From: a virus
IMG/VR virus record: IMGVR_UViG_3300010233_000031
Location: 1-49,207 of that record
Length of the DNA: 49,207 bases
Reading direction: 5' to 3' (one strand)
Shown: positions 49,080-49,207 of the stretch, piece after piece
Position numbering within the stretch: position 1 is the first letter of the stretch
Layout: the number at the start of each line of letters is the position of its first letter
Made by a program: the position numbers and the translations under genes
The notes under the pieces: generated by a model
What the model saw: the letters and a program-made list of their open reading frames with translations, nothing else
Told to the model about the DNA's origin: nothing
The model's database searches: none

Positions 49080-49207
49080 ACACGCCATGATAAAATAAGT
49101 CCAATATGTTTTAATACAACTTGATAACGATAAACAACGCAGTTTTGAAAAAAGTTCAACTCGTTTCGGTCAGCTTTATCCTTGTTTTATCAGTTAATAT
49201 ATCTATA
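49080..49207. other. Non-coding right edge
   Basis: The last 128 bases are AT-rich and hold no supported gene. They do not match the left end, so no terminal repeat is visible. Confidence 0.5.

Noticed and set aside
1-49207. CRISPR array or integrase/attachment site
   Set aside because: No regularly spaced repeats and no recombinase gene were found; the repeats seen are single pairs.
49080-49207. Terminal direct repeat or cohesive end joining the two window ends
   Set aside because: The ends share no sequence, and the left end is inside a gene; the window is probably a cut of a larger genome.

Overview
The window is a 49.2 kb piece of a tailed phage (podovirus-like) genome, cut at the left end inside the large terminase gene. 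It is AT-rich and almost fully coding. Genes from about 1 to 24.5 kb lie on the + strand (head, tail, lysis and DNA-ejection proteins). Genes from about 24.7 to 48.6 kb lie on the - strand (replication, recombination, regulation and many very small proteins). The host is a bacterium with two membranes: the phage carries a lipoprotein signal, three Sec signal peptides and sigma-54 promoters, so the host must have RpoN. Tail-protein phrases such as 'NGSGL' and 'TTLTNL' and the lack of Shine-Dalgarno sites recall phages of Verrucomicrobiota-like or related bacteria, but that assignment is weak.

Left arm (+): terminase large subunit (5' truncated, one-base frameshift), two small proteins, portal, scaffold-like protein, a sigma-54 promoter, major capsid protein, a secreted-type small protein, a decoration-like protein, two secreted-type tail spike/fibre genes whose base composition differs sharply from the rest (about 7.68-10.0 kb), a lysis cassette (coiled-coil/TM proteins, holin-like protein, lipoprotein), tail fibres, tail nozzle- and adaptor-like proteins, and a set of internal virion proteins ending in a 1541-residue protein with a zinc-peptidase motif.

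Right arm (-, read right to left): a sigma-54 promoter and an isolated gene closed by a terminator; a dyad-rich, CTAG-rich non-coding stretch; small genes behind a second sigma-54 promoter; a tRNA-like structure; a dense run of tiny overlapping genes; a third sigma-54 promoter driving a single 184-residue gene; SF2 helicase, ATP-dependent ligase and zinc proteins; an AAA+ sigma-54 activator; a fourth sigma-54 promoter followed by a 0.7 kb structured leader with a second tRNA-like element; RecB/Cas4-like nuclease; Sak4-like recombinase; SSB-like protein; an HNH-AP2 endonuclease; a DNA polymerase I split into two genes with a small gene between them; and a DUF3987-type helicase.

The most unusual system is a complete sigma-54 circuit. 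The phage encodes its own enhancer-binding-protein ATPase (35311-36192), which has the Walker motifs, a GAFTGA-type loop and arginine-finger region but no DNA-binding domain. The window also holds five strong -24/-12 promoters: one ahead of the capsid gene and four on the - strand with nearly identical cores. Each has a short inverted repeat centred 15-20 bp upstream of the -24 element. This suggests that capsid expression, and several - strand units, are switched by RpoN under phage control.

The annotation includes about a dozen genes of 39-59 codons that were read directly from the sequence by their start context (A/T-rich, ending in ACTATG), overlaps and cysteine or membrane patterns.
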